DNA of 64,000 nt from Opitutaceae bacterium EW11 (GCA_003054665.1 QAYY01000013.1:248001-312000), one strand, 5' to 3'. Numbered from the stretch's first letter, positions 25,485 to 34,081 are shown. The notes: generated by a model not told the origin, from the sequence alone. Translations and numbers: made by a program.

Positions 25485-26813
25485 TCAGCGCCGCTCGAGG
25501 GGCAGCGTCAATGTCGCGACGCAGCCCGTGCGATCGGTGCGGTTCTCCAGCTTGATCGATCCGCCGTGGTTTTCGGCGATCTGCCGACTGAGCACGAGAC
25601 CGATGCCGGATCCGCTCGGCTTGGTGGTGAAGAACGGCACGAAAAGGTTCGTGGCGCTGGCGACTCCGGGACCTTCGTCCTCGATGAAAACGTCGAGGAG
25701 GTTGTCGCGTCGCGCCCAGCGGAGCTGAACGCCGCCGCCCTCTTGGACGGCTTCGACCGCATTCTTCACGAGATTGATGAGGACCTGCTCGATCTGTGCG
25801 GCGTCGCAGGGGAGTGTGATGGCGGGGCCTTCGACCACGTGGACCTGGGTCCGTTGTCCGAGCGCGCAGACGCGCAGGACGAGGCTGCGGAAATCGCACG
25901 GGGAAAGCGTCGGTGCGGGGAGCTTTGCCAGGTTGGCGTACGCCTGCATGAAGCGCGTCAGGCTGTCGGCGCGCGAGGCGATCACGTCGAGTCCGCCCTT
26001 CATGTCATCCTCCCAATCGTCGGGACGCGGGTTCTTGCGCACCATCGCGCCGAGGCTGCCGGCGATCGATTTGATCGGCGCGAGGGAGTTGTTGAGTTCG
26101 TGCCCGAGGACGCGCACGAGCCGCTGCCAGGCTTTCAGCTCCTCGGCGCGCAACGCCTGGCTCAGGTCGGCGATGACCACAAGAATGTGCGGGCGTCCCC
26201 CTTCGCGGAACGAGGTACGCCGCATGCCCCAGCGCCCGGTCGCGCCCGGGAACGCCGTTATCGGCAGCACGCGGACTTCCTCGCCGTCGAGGCAATCGGC
26301 GAGCCCGATCTCCGAAGCGGAACGGCCGAGGATGCGTTCCGCGGGTTGCTTCAGCAGCTCCTGCCCGGAGCGGTTGACGAGCCGCAGGGTCGAGGAAGCG
26401 TCGAACGCGAAGACGGCGACGTCGATTTCCTCCATCACGGTGCGGAGGAGCGTGGTCGCTTCGAGCGCGCCCAGACGCTGCTCCTGGAGCACGGAGCCGA
26501 GCTGATTGATCTCGACGAGGACTTCGCCGAGGGGATCGTCGTGTTTCGCTCCGCGGGCCCGAATGGCGAAATCGCCCTCGCGCAGCGCGCCGAGAAGGTT
26601 GGCCATGGTCTGGAGCGGACGGACGACGCGCATCCGCGCCGCTGCCGCGAAGCCGATCCAGAAGCCGAGGACAAGGAGCGAAAGCGTCCACTGCACCCGA
26701 GGTGCATAGCTGCCGGAGGACCAGAGAGAATAGAGCACGATGCCGACGGCGGGCGCGCCAGCCAGTAGGGCGTAAACGAATACCGATTGGTCGTGCGAAA
26801 ATCGCTGGCGCAT
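25485..26813 (-). CDS. NtrY-like sensor histidine kinase
   Basis: A 442-residue membrane sensor. Two membrane segments (about residues 12-30 and 42-60) enclose only a short outside loop. A HAMP domain follows at 60-115 and a PAS domain at about 118-225. The phospho-acceptor is His238 in VLGHELNNSLAPI, and the ATPase domain has N box INLVKNAVEA and G boxes DEGPG and GSGIGLVL. The near absence of a periplasmic domain suggests sensing through the membrane or the PAS domain. It follows the sigma-54 regulator gene on the same strand (271-base gap containing a repeat element) and is its likely partner. Confidence 0.92.
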   Translation of the reverse strand: MRQRFSHDQSVFVYALLAGAPAVGIVLYSLWSSGSYAPRVQWTLSLLVLGFWIGFAAAARMRVVRPLQTMANLLGALREGDFAIRARGAKHDDPLGEVLVEINQLGSVLQEQRLGALEATTLLRTVMEEIDVAVFAFDASSTLRLVNRSGQELLKQPAERILGRSASEIGLADCLDGEEVRVLPITAFPGATGRWGMRRTSFREGGRPHILVVIADLSQALRAEELKAWQRLVRVLGHELNNSLAPIKSIAGSLGAMVRKNPRPDDWEDDMKGGLDVIASRADSLTRFMQAYANLAKLPAPTLSPCDFRSLVLRVCALGQRTQVHVVEGPAITLPCDAAQIEQVLINLVKNAVEAVQEGGGVQLRWARRDNLLDVFIEDEGPGVASATNLFVPFFTTKPSGSGIGLVLSRQIAENHGGSIKLENRTDRTGCVATLTLPLERR

Positions 26814-26905
26814 CGAAAAAGCCGCAGGTGAGGCGTGCGGGCGGGCAGAATTCCCGTTAGCCGAATCGCGGGTCGTCCTGGAGAGGCTGGGGTAAGATTC
26901 CGGAA

Positions 26906-27069
26906 ATTAGAAGTTGGAAGTTCCCGGCGCGGTGCGTCGTCGAGCCGACGCGTCGAACCAGCGTCATGCCCCGCACTGCAGCGCCGGAAACCCCCGGTGC
27001 GTCCTCCGCAGCGTGTCGCCAACTACCAACTACCAACTACCAACTACCAACTACCAACTACCAACTACC
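26906..27069. repeat. Mini-element bounded by facing heptamer arrays
   Basis: The left array ATTAGAA-GTTGGAA (26906-26919) faces a right array of seven exact AACTACC units (27021-27069), the reverse complement of the GTTGGTA unit type. The core is about 100 bp. It lies between the regulator and kinase genes. Seven perfect copies suggest recent expansion by slippage. Confidence 0.75.
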
Positions 27070-27084
27070 CGCGGCGACGCCGCG

Positions 27085-28452
27085 TCACAGTCCGTATTTC
27101 TCGAGGCGCCGGTAAAACGCGCTTCGGCTCAGGCCGAGATCCTCGGCAGCCTTGCGGGCGTTTCCGTCGCAACGGGCGAGGGTTTTCTTGATCAGAAACG
27201 CTTCGACTTCCTCGAGGCTCATGTCTTCGAGCCGCGGATTCGCGTCGCGTCCGGCGTTCAAACCAAGGTCCGGTGCGCGGACGACTTTGCCCTGGGCCAT
27301 CAGGACGCCGCGCTCGACCGCGTGATCGAGTTCACGGACGTTGCCGGGCCAGGTGTAGTCCCGCATGGCCTGGAGCGCGCCTTCGTCGAAACCGGTGATC
27401 GGCTTGCGGTAGCGCGTGACGTGCTGTTTCAGAAAATGCTGGCCCAGCAGCTCGATATCTTCGCGCCGCTCGCGCAGGGCGGGAAGATGGACCTGGATGG
27501 TGTTGAGGCGGAAAAGGAGATCCTGCCGGAATTTTCCGGCGGCGACCTCGGCATTGAGGTCGGCGTTGGTGGCGGAGATCAACCGGACGTTGGCGCGCGA
27601 GGTCTTCGAGGATCCCACTCGCTCGAATTCGCCGGTCTCCACGGTGCGCAGGAGTTTGTTCTGCTGCGTCATCGGAATATTGGCGATCTCGTCCATGAAA
27701 AGCGTGCCTCCGTCGGCCAGCTCGAAACGTCCGGCGCGGTCGGCTTTGGCGTCGGTGAAGGCGCCTCGCACGTGCCCGAAGAGCTCGCTTTCGAAAACAC
27801 CCTCGGGAAGCCCGCCCATGTTGACGGAGATGAAGGCCTGGTTGGCGCGGGCCGAGACGGCGTGTAGTGCCTGAGCCACGACACCCTTGCCGGTGCCATT
27901 CTCTCCCGTGATGAGCACGTTGGCGTCGGAGGGGCCGACGCGCGCGATCACGTCGAGCACCGGGCGCATGGCGGCCGACTGCGCGATCAGCGTCGGGCCG
28001 TTCTTTCCGCCCCGGAGAAGCTGGTTTTCCTGTTCGAGCTTGCGGTAGGCGCGCACCGCGCCGGCGAGTTCGATCTGGTTCCGGATGATTGCGAGGAGCC
28101 GCGGGTTGTCCCACGGCTTGGTCACGAAGTCCTTTGCGCCGCGCCGCATCGCCTCGACCGCAAGGTCCACGCTGCCCCAGGCCGTCATGACGACGACCGG
28201 AAGCGAACCGTCGAGCCCCTGGATCCTGCTGAGCAAATCGAGGCCCTCCTGCCCGGACGTCGTGTCCCGCGTGTAATTGAGGTCCATGAGGACCAGCGCG
28301 AAGTCTCGGGATTCGATGGCCTTGATCACGCCGGCGGGCGATTTCACGGCCTCCGTTTGATAGCCCTCGGACTTGAGCAGGAGACGAAGAGCCTCGAGAA
28401 CGTCGGCTTGATCGTCAGCGATGAGGATGCGGTGCGGGGCGGCTTCCGGCAT
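27085..28452 (-). CDS. Sigma-54-dependent response regulator, NtrC family
   Basis: A 455-residue activator with three domains: receiver (phospho-Asp57 in LVLMDLNY, Lys112 in TKPWD), AAA+ (Walker A GENGTGKG at 183-190, Walker B GGTLFMDEI at 248-256) and a Fis-type C-terminal helix-turn-helix (NARKAAEDLGLSRSAFYRRL). The sigma-54 contact loop reads GAFTDA at 230-235 instead of GAFTGA. The upstream 98-residue membrane gene has its own sigma-54 promoter that probably also reads into this gene, giving positive feedback. Likely targets are that promoter and the adaptor promoter at 25168. Confidence 0.94.
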   Translation of the reverse strand: MPEAAPHRILIADDQADVLEALRLLLKSEGYQTEAVKSPAGVIKAIESRDFALVLMDLNYTRDTTSGQEGLDLLSRIQGLDGSLPVVVMTAWGSVDLAVEAMRRGAKDFVTKPWDNPRLLAIIRNQIELAGAVRAYRKLEQENQLLRGGKNGPTLIAQSAAMRPVLDVIARVGPSDANVLITGENGTGKGVVAQALHAVSARANQAFISVNMGGLPEGVFESELFGHVRGAFTDAKADRAGRFELADGGTLFMDEIANIPMTQQNKLLRTVETGEFERVGSSKTSRANVRLISATNADLNAEVAAGKFRQDLLFRLNTIQVHLPALRERREDIELLGQHFLKQHVTRYRKPITGFDEGALQAMRDYTWPGNVRELDHAVERGVLMAQGKVVRAPDLGLNAGRDANPRLEDMSLEEVEAFLIKKTLARCDGNARKAAEDLGLSRSAFYRRLEKYGL

Positions 28453-28497
28453 GGAGAGGAGTGACGTAACTCAGCGGCCAAGTGTCAAGTTGTGCAA

Positions 28498-28794
28498 TCA
28501 GCGGCCGGCCTGGTCGCAAGCTTCTTCGACCTTGCAGGTCGTGAGTGCGGCGCGGCAGATCCCACGGGAAGCGGCGCAGGCGAGTGCCGGACCGGAAACG
28601 CGCAGACTGTGTCCAGGACGCCGATACGCGTAGTCGGAGGTGGTGTTGAGAAGCAGACCCGCGATCGCGAAGGCGGCGAAGGCGGCCTCGATTCCGTTTA
28701 GGGGAAGGCCGGGAATGCCGACGAGCTCGGCAATGAGGAAGGCGGGAGCGGAGGCCGCGAGCGTCAGAACGGTGATGAGCAGGATCTTCTTCAT
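28498..28794 (-). CDS. Small membrane protein of unknown function
   Basis: A 98-residue protein with two predicted membrane segments (ILLITVLTLAASAPAFLIAEL and AAFAAFAIAGLLL) and a basic, Cys-containing tail. I recognise no family. Its ATG at 28794 lies about 15 bases after the transcription start expected from the sigma-54 promoter at 28820-28835, and its stop is 45 bases before the regulator gene. It therefore appears to be the first gene of the regulator-kinase operon. Confidence 0.75.
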   Translation of the reverse strand: MKKILLITVLTLAASAPAFLIAELVGIPGLPLNGIEAAFAAFAIAGLLLNTTSDYAYRRPGHSLRVSGPALACAASRGICRAALTTCKVEEACDQAGR

Positions 28795-28819
28795 GGGTCG
28801 ATTGGATTGCCCCCTATAT

Positions 28820-28835
28820 TGCACCCCGCGTGCCA
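28820..28835 (-). promoter_or_regulatory. Sigma-54 (-24/-12) promoter for the small membrane gene and regulator operon
   Basis: On the minus strand TGGCACGCGGGGTGCA matches TGGCACG-N4-TTGCA with exact spacing and one mismatch. A candidate activator site lies 100 bp upstream, the same distance as at the adaptor promoter. Confidence 0.8.
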
Positions 28836-28934
28836 GGTTTTCTGATACGAGTTAAGTCGCTGGCTATCAGCGGCGAGATATCCCGGGGCCCGATTTCTGT
28901 TTTTACCCAATCAACGGCAATCCGGGATTCACGA

Positions 28935-28950
28935 TTCCCGCGAATGGGAC
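28935..28950. promoter_or_regulatory. Candidate enhancer site for the sigma-54 activator
   Basis: TTCCCGCGAATGGGAC is 13/16 identical to the site at 25281-25296, with TCCC/GGGA arms. Recurrence of sequence and distance at two sigma-54 promoters argues against chance. Confidence 0.65.
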
Positions 28951-29011
28951 GCGCCGCGCAGGAATCGGCCGCGGCGCCGCAGTCCCTTTCGAAATCCGCG
29001 ACGCGGAGCCG

Positions 29012-30220
29012 CTATTCGTAGCGCAGAGCGTCGATCGGATCGAGCTGGGCGGCTTTGCGTGCCGGGTAAAAACCGAAGAAGACACCCACGACCGCGCTGA
29101 AGACGAACGCGACGATCACGGACGAACTGGAAACCAGCACCGGCCAGCCGTTGAGCAGCGAGACGAGGCGCGACGTGCCGATGCCGAGGAGAATTCCGAT
29201 GATTCCGCCCATCGAGCTGAGAATCACGGCTTCGATGAGGAACTGCAGAAGGACGTCCCGGCCGTGCGCACCGACGGCCAGGCGAATTCCGATCTCGCGG
29301 GTGCGCTCCGTCACGCTGACGAGCATGATGTTCATGATGCCGATGCCGCCGACGACGAGGGAGACGCCCGCGATCGCTCCGAGGAGAACCGTCATCGTTT
29401 TCGACGTCGCGGTCGCGGCTTCCGCGAGTTCCACCTGGTTGCGCACGGTGAAGTCCTGCTCCTTGCCGCGCCGGCGCTGGAGGAGAAGATCGGTGATGTT
29501 ATCCTGGACCTTTTGTATCGATTCCGCGGATGCAGCCTGGACGAGGATCGAGCTGATGTAGGTACGCCGCGAGACGCGGCGCATGTGGCTGCTGTACGGG
29601 ATGAGCACGACATCGTCCTGGTCCTGGCCGAAAAGGTTGAAGCCCTTGGACGCGAGCACGCCCACGACCTTGAACGGAATGTTGCGGATGCGGATCGTCT
29701 GCCCGATCGGATCCTCGTTGGGATAGAGCTGCTCGGCGACGGTCTCCCCAATCACCGCGACCTTGGCCATGCTGCGGACGTCGGAGTCGGTGAACATGGC
29801 GCCCGCCTGCAGGGGCCACATCCGGATAGTCGGGTAATCGGGGCCCTCGCCGAGGATCTGCGTGTTCCAGTTGAGCCCGTTGGCGAGAACCTGATTGCGG
29901 TCGCGAACCTCGGGGCTGACCCCGGCGACGTTGGCGACTTCCTTGCCGATCGCCTCGGCGTCGTCGGGCGTGAGGCTGGACATGCCGCCCCAACCGCTGC
30001 GCATGCCGCCGCTGCTGAAGCTGCCGGGAAAAACCGTGATGACGTTCTGTCCCAGGCTGGCGACCTGCGCCTCGACCTGGGACTTCGCTCCGTTGCCGAT
30101 GCTCACCATCGCGATCACGGCGCCGACGCCGATGATGATGCCGAGCGCGGTGAGGATGGAGCGCAACTTGCTCCTGCGGAGCGCACGCAGAGCGACGACG
30201 GTGGTGTTCGTGATGCGCAT
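29012..30220 (-). CDS. MacB/FtsX-type ABC transporter permease
   Basis: A 402-residue permease with the MacB layout: a membrane helix near the N-terminus (LRSILTALGIIIGVGAVIAMVSIG), a periplasmic MacB core domain of about 220 residues, then three C-terminal helices around VVGGIGIMNIMLVSVTERTREIGIRLAVGA. It ends RKAAQLDPIDALRYE, the usual family tail. It is separated by one base from the ATPase gene and forms a full exporter with it and the adaptor gene at 31004. Confidence 0.93.
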   Translation of the reverse strand: MRITNTTVVALRALRRSKLRSILTALGIIIGVGAVIAMVSIGNGAKSQVEAQVASLGQNVITVFPGSFSSGGMRSGWGGMSSLTPDDAEAIGKEVANVAGVSPEVRDRNQVLANGLNWNTQILGEGPDYPTIRMWPLQAGAMFTDSDVRSMAKVAVIGETVAEQLYPNEDPIGQTIRIRNIPFKVVGVLASKGFNLFGQDQDDVVLIPYSSHMRRVSRRTYISSILVQAASAESIQKVQDNITDLLLQRRRGKEQDFTVRNQVELAEAATATSKTMTVLLGAIAGVSLVVGGIGIMNIMLVSVTERTREIGIRLAVGAHGRDVLLQFLIEAVILSSMGGIIGILLGIGTSRLVSLLNGWPVLVSSSSVIVAFVFSAVVGVFFGFYPARKAAQLDPIDALRYE

Positions 30221-30221
30221 G

Positions 30222-30989
30222 TCAGTCGGAAGAGGTGAGTTTGGCCTCCGCTTCGGCCGACTGGAGCTTCTTCATCTCCACGTCGGCGGAGAGCCGGTCC
30301 TTCACGATCTCATCGCGGACGATCACTCCGTCCCGGAGGATCAGGTTGCGCTTGCAGAAGTGCGCGATGTCGAGCTCGTGCGTGACCATGACGATTGTGA
30401 TGCCCTGGTCGTTGAGCTTCTGGAACACCCCCATCACCTCGACGGACGTCTTGCTGTCCAAGTTGCCCGTCGGTTCGTCGGCGAGGAGGATCTGCGGTTG
30501 ATTCACGAGCGCCCGGGCGATCGCGACGCGCTGCTGTTGTCCGCCGGAAAGCTGGTTGGGAAAGTGCTCGGCGCGATTGCCGAGACCGACAGTCTCCAGG
30601 CATTGGGTCGCACGTTGCCGAACCTCTCGGTTGGTGAGTTTGTGCACGCCGTACATCATCGGCAGCTCGACGTTCTCGAGCGCCGTCGTGCGGGCGAGCA
30701 GGTTGAAGCCCTGAAAGACGAAACCGAGCTTCTGATTGCGGATGTCGGCCAGTTCGTTGCGGTCGAGTCCGGAGACATCGATGCCGTCGAGCAGGTAACG
30801 CCCTCGCGTCGGGCGGTCGAGGCAGCCGAGCAGATTCATCAACGTCGACTTTCCGGAGCCGCTCGCGCCCATCAGCGCGACAAATTCGCCGCGCTGGATC
30901 TCGAGCGAGACACCGCGGACGGCATGAACCGGCACTTCACCCGAATCGTAGATCTTGTGAAGCGCCTCGATTTTTACGACGGGAGCCAT
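30222..30989 (-). CDS. MacB-type ABC transporter ATP-binding protein
   Basis: A 255-residue ATPase: Walker A GASGSGKST, GFVFQGFNLLARTTALENVELPM at the Q-loop, signature LSGGQQQRVAIARAL, Walker B ILLADEPTGNLD and H-loop MVTHELDIA. A C-terminal extension of about 30 residues (VKDRLSADVEMKKLQSAEAEA) is slightly longer than typical. In this locus ATPase and permease are separate proteins, unlike fused MacB. It lies between the adaptor gene (15 bases upstream) and the permease gene. Confidence 0.94.
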   Translation of the reverse strand: MAPVVKIEALHKIYDSGEVPVHAVRGVSLEIQRGEFVALMGASGSGKSTLMNLLGCLDRPTRGRYLLDGIDVSGLDRNELADIRNQKLGFVFQGFNLLARTTALENVELPMMYGVHKLTNREVRQRATQCLETVGLGNRAEHFPNQLSGGQQQRVAIARALVNQPQILLADEPTGNLDSKTSVEVMGVFQKLNDQGITIVMVTHELDIAHFCKRNLILRDGVIVRDEIVKDRLSADVEMKKLQSAEAEAKLTSSD

Positions 30990-31003
30990 CGTGAAGCGCT
31001 GGG

Positions 31004-32440
31004 TTAGCGACGCGGTCCGCCGGGGCCGAACGGGCTGCGTCCGGAGAACGGATTCGCGGCGGGACTGCTGGCGGAGCCTGCGATCGAAAGGGAGGTGACA
31101 AGCACGTCGCCCTCCTGAAGACCGTCGAGCACCTGGGTCACGACGCCGTCGGAAATGCCGAGTTTCGCCGAGATGGGTTGCAGCTTCGGCGCCTTGGGAT
31201 CGGACGAAACGAGCTTGTACACGGTGCGCGTGACCGGCGCCGCCGAAGGGCCGGCATTGCTCCGGCCGCCGCCGCCTTCGCGATTACCCCAACGCGAGAA
31301 ATCGATTTCGATGCCGCGTTTCTGCGCGAGCTCCTGCATCTGCTTCAACTGGTCGGGCGTCGGCGGCGTACCGCGCGTCATCCCGACTTCCCGGGCGATT
31401 TCACGCATCGCCTTCCGCCGGTCCTCTTCGCTCATCGGCTTTGCCGGCGCGCCGGCTTCGGGTGCGGCTCCGGCAACGGCCGGAGGCTGAACGACGTACT
31501 TCGATGCCGCGTCGGGGATCCGCGTGCGCAGGGCCGCATTGGGGAGGCGCAGGACGCCGGAGCGCTGTGCGACAACGATGGATACGTTGGCCGTCATTCC
31601 CGGCTTGAGCTTCTGGTCGTCGTTGTGGACGTCGATGATCGTTTCGTACGTGACGACGTTTTGGGTCGTTTTCGGCGAATTGCGGATCTGCGAAACGCGT
31701 CCGCGGAATTGGCGGCCGGGAAAGGCGTCGACGGTGAAATTGGCGACCTGATCCAGCTCCACATTGCCGATATCGGCCTCGGCGACGGCGGCGACGATCT
31801 GCATTTTCGTCAGGTCGTTGACGATGGTGAAGAGCGTCGGAGCGTTGAGGCTGGCCGCGACGGTCTTGCCGACCTCCGCGTCGCGCGAGAGCACAATACC
31901 CGAGATCGGCGCCTTGATGGTGCAGCGGTCGAGATTGACGACGGCGTCTTCGACCGCGGCCTGCTTGGTCATGAGCTGGGCGTTGGCCTGGGCGAGTTGG
32001 GCCTCGGCTTGATCGAGCTCCTGCTGCGAAACGAGGTTTTTGGCGCGGAGATCGCGGGTGCGCTCCGTATTCAGCCGAACGAGCGTCGCGTTGGCCTGAG
32101 TGGAGGCGAGATCGGCCTTGGCCTGCTTGAGCCGCTGTTCGTAGCTTGCCGGATCGATCTGCGCGAGAACCTGGCCCTCGACCACCGGCGAGTTGTAGTC
32201 GACGGCGAGCTTCTGGATCAGCCCGGAAATCTGGCTGCTGACGTCGACGCTTGTGACCGGCTGAAGATCTCCCGTCGCCGTGACGGCTTGAATGACGTCA
32301 CCCCGCGAAACGGTCGCGGTGCTGATCTCAGGCGGTTTCTCGTTCCGGTTTTTCCACCAGAAATAGCCGCCCGCTGCACCGGCGAGTACAACGATAGCGA
32401 GAAAAACGAGGACACCGCGGGAATTCCCGGATTTGGCCAT
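31004..32440 (-). CDS. Periplasmic adaptor, MacA-like
   Basis: A 478-residue membrane fusion protein. It has one N-terminal helix (VLVFLAIVVLAGAAGGYFWW), lipoyl halves around ISGLIQKLAVDYNSPVVEGQ and CTIKAPISGIVLSRDAEVGK, and a coiled coil of about 70 residues between them. The beta-barrel follows. An extra Pro/Ala/Arg-rich stretch (about residues 340-410, with SEEDRRKAMREIAREVGM) is not typical of MacA and may be a flexible insertion. The ATG at 32440 begins the membrane helix region. It is the first gene of the macA-ATPase-permease set. Confidence 0.92.
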   Translation of the reverse strand: MAKSGNSRGVLVFLAIVVLAGAAGGYFWWKNRNEKPPEISTATVSRGDVIQAVTATGDLQPVTSVDVSSQISGLIQKLAVDYNSPVVEGQVLAQIDPASYEQRLKQAKADLASTQANATLVRLNTERTRDLRAKNLVSQQELDQAEAQLAQANAQLMTKQAAVEDAVVNLDRCTIKAPISGIVLSRDAEVGKTVAASLNAPTLFTIVNDLTKMQIVAAVAEADIGNVELDQVANFTVDAFPGRQFRGRVSQIRNSPKTTQNVVTYETIIDVHNDDQKLKPGMTANVSIVVAQRSGVLRLPNAALRTRIPDAASKYVVQPPAVAGAAPEAGAPAKPMSEEDRRKAMREIAREVGMTRGTPPTPDQLKQMQELAQKRGIEIDFSRWGNREGGGGRSNAGPSAAPVTRTVYKLVSSDPKAPKLQPISAKLGISDGVVTQVLDGLQEGDVLVTSLSIAGSASSPAANPFSGRSPFGPGGPRR

Positions 32441-32698
32441 AGAGAATGAAAGTTGAGACGGGAAAGAGGACCTGCCGGGCGAGGGGAGAGCGCCGGCCCA
32501 GCCATCCTTCATGGTCGGCGTGAATGACGCAATACACGGAGTTTAGGTGACAAGCATCGCGCGATTTTTCTGCGGCGCACGCCGCTCGTTCCGATGGAAG
32601 CGATCGGTGTCCTCAAACGTTGAACGCCGGTTTCGGTTTCTGGCGAACCCCGCCAGCTCCCCTTGTAGGATGCCAACGGCGAGAGTACCGGCGTGCGA

Positions 32699-34081
32699 TC
32701 AGCGCCCGCCTCGTCCGAAGAGGACGACGGGGATTGTGGCGACGAGGATCTTGAAATCCAACCACAGGGACCACCGGTCAATGTACGCCAAGTCGAGGCG
32801 GACCCATTCGTTGAAGTCGGAGATGTCGTTGCGCCCGCCGATTTGCCAGAGGCAGGTCAGACCCGGACGGACGCTCAGCCTGCGCCGATGGGCGTCGTCG
32901 CTGAAGCGTTTCACCTCGTCGATGGGAAGAGGCCTGGGACCGACGAGGCTCATCTCGCCGCGCAGCACGTTGATCAGCTGCGGAAGTTCATCCAGCCCGT
33001 GGCGCCGAAGGAAACGTCCGAACGAGGTGACACGCGGGTCGTTCGCGATCTTGAAAACGGGTCCGGTCATCTCGTTCAGCGGGGCCAGCGAAGCCTTTTC
33101 GCGGTCCGCCGAGGCGCGCATCGAGCGGAACTTCAGCAGGGTGAACGGCCGGCCGTTCAGGCCGGCCCGTTCCTGGCGATAGAAGACGGGGCCTGGCGAA
33201 GAAAGCTTCACGATTGCCGCCAGCAGCAGGAAAAGCGGGGAAACCAGCGTGAGGAGAATCACGGCGCCGGCGTAGTCGCTGATCTGCTTGAGAAACAGGT
33301 GCAGCGGCCGCGCGGCCTGGGCGTTGTACAAGATCACCGGCTCCCCGGCGAACCAGTCGATCGACATTCCGAAGGGCGAGTGCGCGAGAAGGCCGGGGCG
33401 CACCACGATCGAAACGCCTTCGCGCTCGCAGGCCGCAACGACGGGAGCCACGTGGACGGTCTCGAGACCCGCGAGATTGATCACCACCACGTTGATGGCG
33501 AAGTCGTGCAGGATCGGGCCGAGCTGTTCGATCGGGTCGGTGCGGGGATCGAATTCGGTGATGCTTTCCAGCTGGGACCGCTCGTCGGAAGTCAGCGCGG
33601 ACCGGAGACGGGTATTCTCTTCTCCGATACCCACCCAGAGCACGCGCTGGCGCCACTGGTTCCGGGAAACCGGCATGGAGACAAGCCGGAGAAAAAGTTC
33701 GTGCCGGATGTAGACGAGGATCCCGCCGAAGCAGCACGCCAGCATGATCACGGATCGGGCGTACTGGACGCGGATCAGGAACAGCCCCGAGATCAGGGCC
33801 ACCATGGCGATGACCACGGCGCGGACCACCATCCAGATCGTCGTCAGGCGCGACGAGATCTGGGGGTTGGCGTAAAAACCCTGGCTGGACAGCGCGACGG
33901 GACCGAGGACGGCGATGACCGGAAAGAGCCAGAGGTGGCGGACGAATGCCTCGATCTGCGGCAGGTCGAAAAGCGGAAACGTCGCACGCAGGACGTAAGC
34001 CATCGACAGGGAGAGCACAAAAAGCGCCCCGTCGCTGATCTGCAGCAGGCGTGTGCGGGTTTCCCTGGACTGAGTGAGCAC
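32699..34081 (-). CDS. Undecaprenyl-phosphate sugar phosphotransferase (exopolysaccharide initiation)
   Basis: A 460-residue polyprenyl glycosylphosphotransferase with four or five N-terminal membrane segments, a soluble CoA-binding-like middle domain and a C-terminal bacterial sugar transferase domain. Key parts are PGPVFYRQERAGLNGRPFTLLKFRSM (in two parts, from about residue 310), GLDELPQLINVLRGEMSLVG and PGLTCLWQI. It would transfer a sugar 1-phosphate onto the lipid carrier to start polysaccharide repeat synthesis. Its neighbours, a GspB-like protein and an ExeA-like ATPase, occur with it in exopolysaccharide/PEP-CTERM loci of other bacteria. Confidence 0.9.
   Translation of the reverse strand: MLTQSRETRTRLLQISDGALFVLSLSMAYVLRATFPLFDLPQIEAFVRHLWLFPVIAVLGPVALSSQGFYANPQISSRLTTIWMVVRAVVIAMVALISGLFLIRVQYARSVIMLACCFGGILVYIRHELFLRLVSMPVSRNQWRQRVLWVGIGEENTRLRSALTSDERSQLESITEFDPRTDPIEQLGPILHDFAINVVVINLAGLETVHVAPVVAACEREGVSIVVRPGLLAHSPFGMSIDWFAGEPVILYNAQAARPLHLFLKQISDYAGAVILLTLVSPLFLLLAAIVKLSSPGPVFYRQERAGLNGRPFTLLKFRSMRASADREKASLAPLNEMTGPVFKIANDPRVTSFGRFLRRHGLDELPQLINVLRGEMSLVGPRPLPIDEVKRFSDDAHRRRLSVRPGLTCLWQIGGRNDISDFNEWVRLDLAYIDRWSLWLDFKILVATIPVVLFGRGGR

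Noticed and set aside
27021-27069. CRISPR array
   Set aside because: The repeats are 7 bp, contiguous and without spacers, and no cas gene is present.
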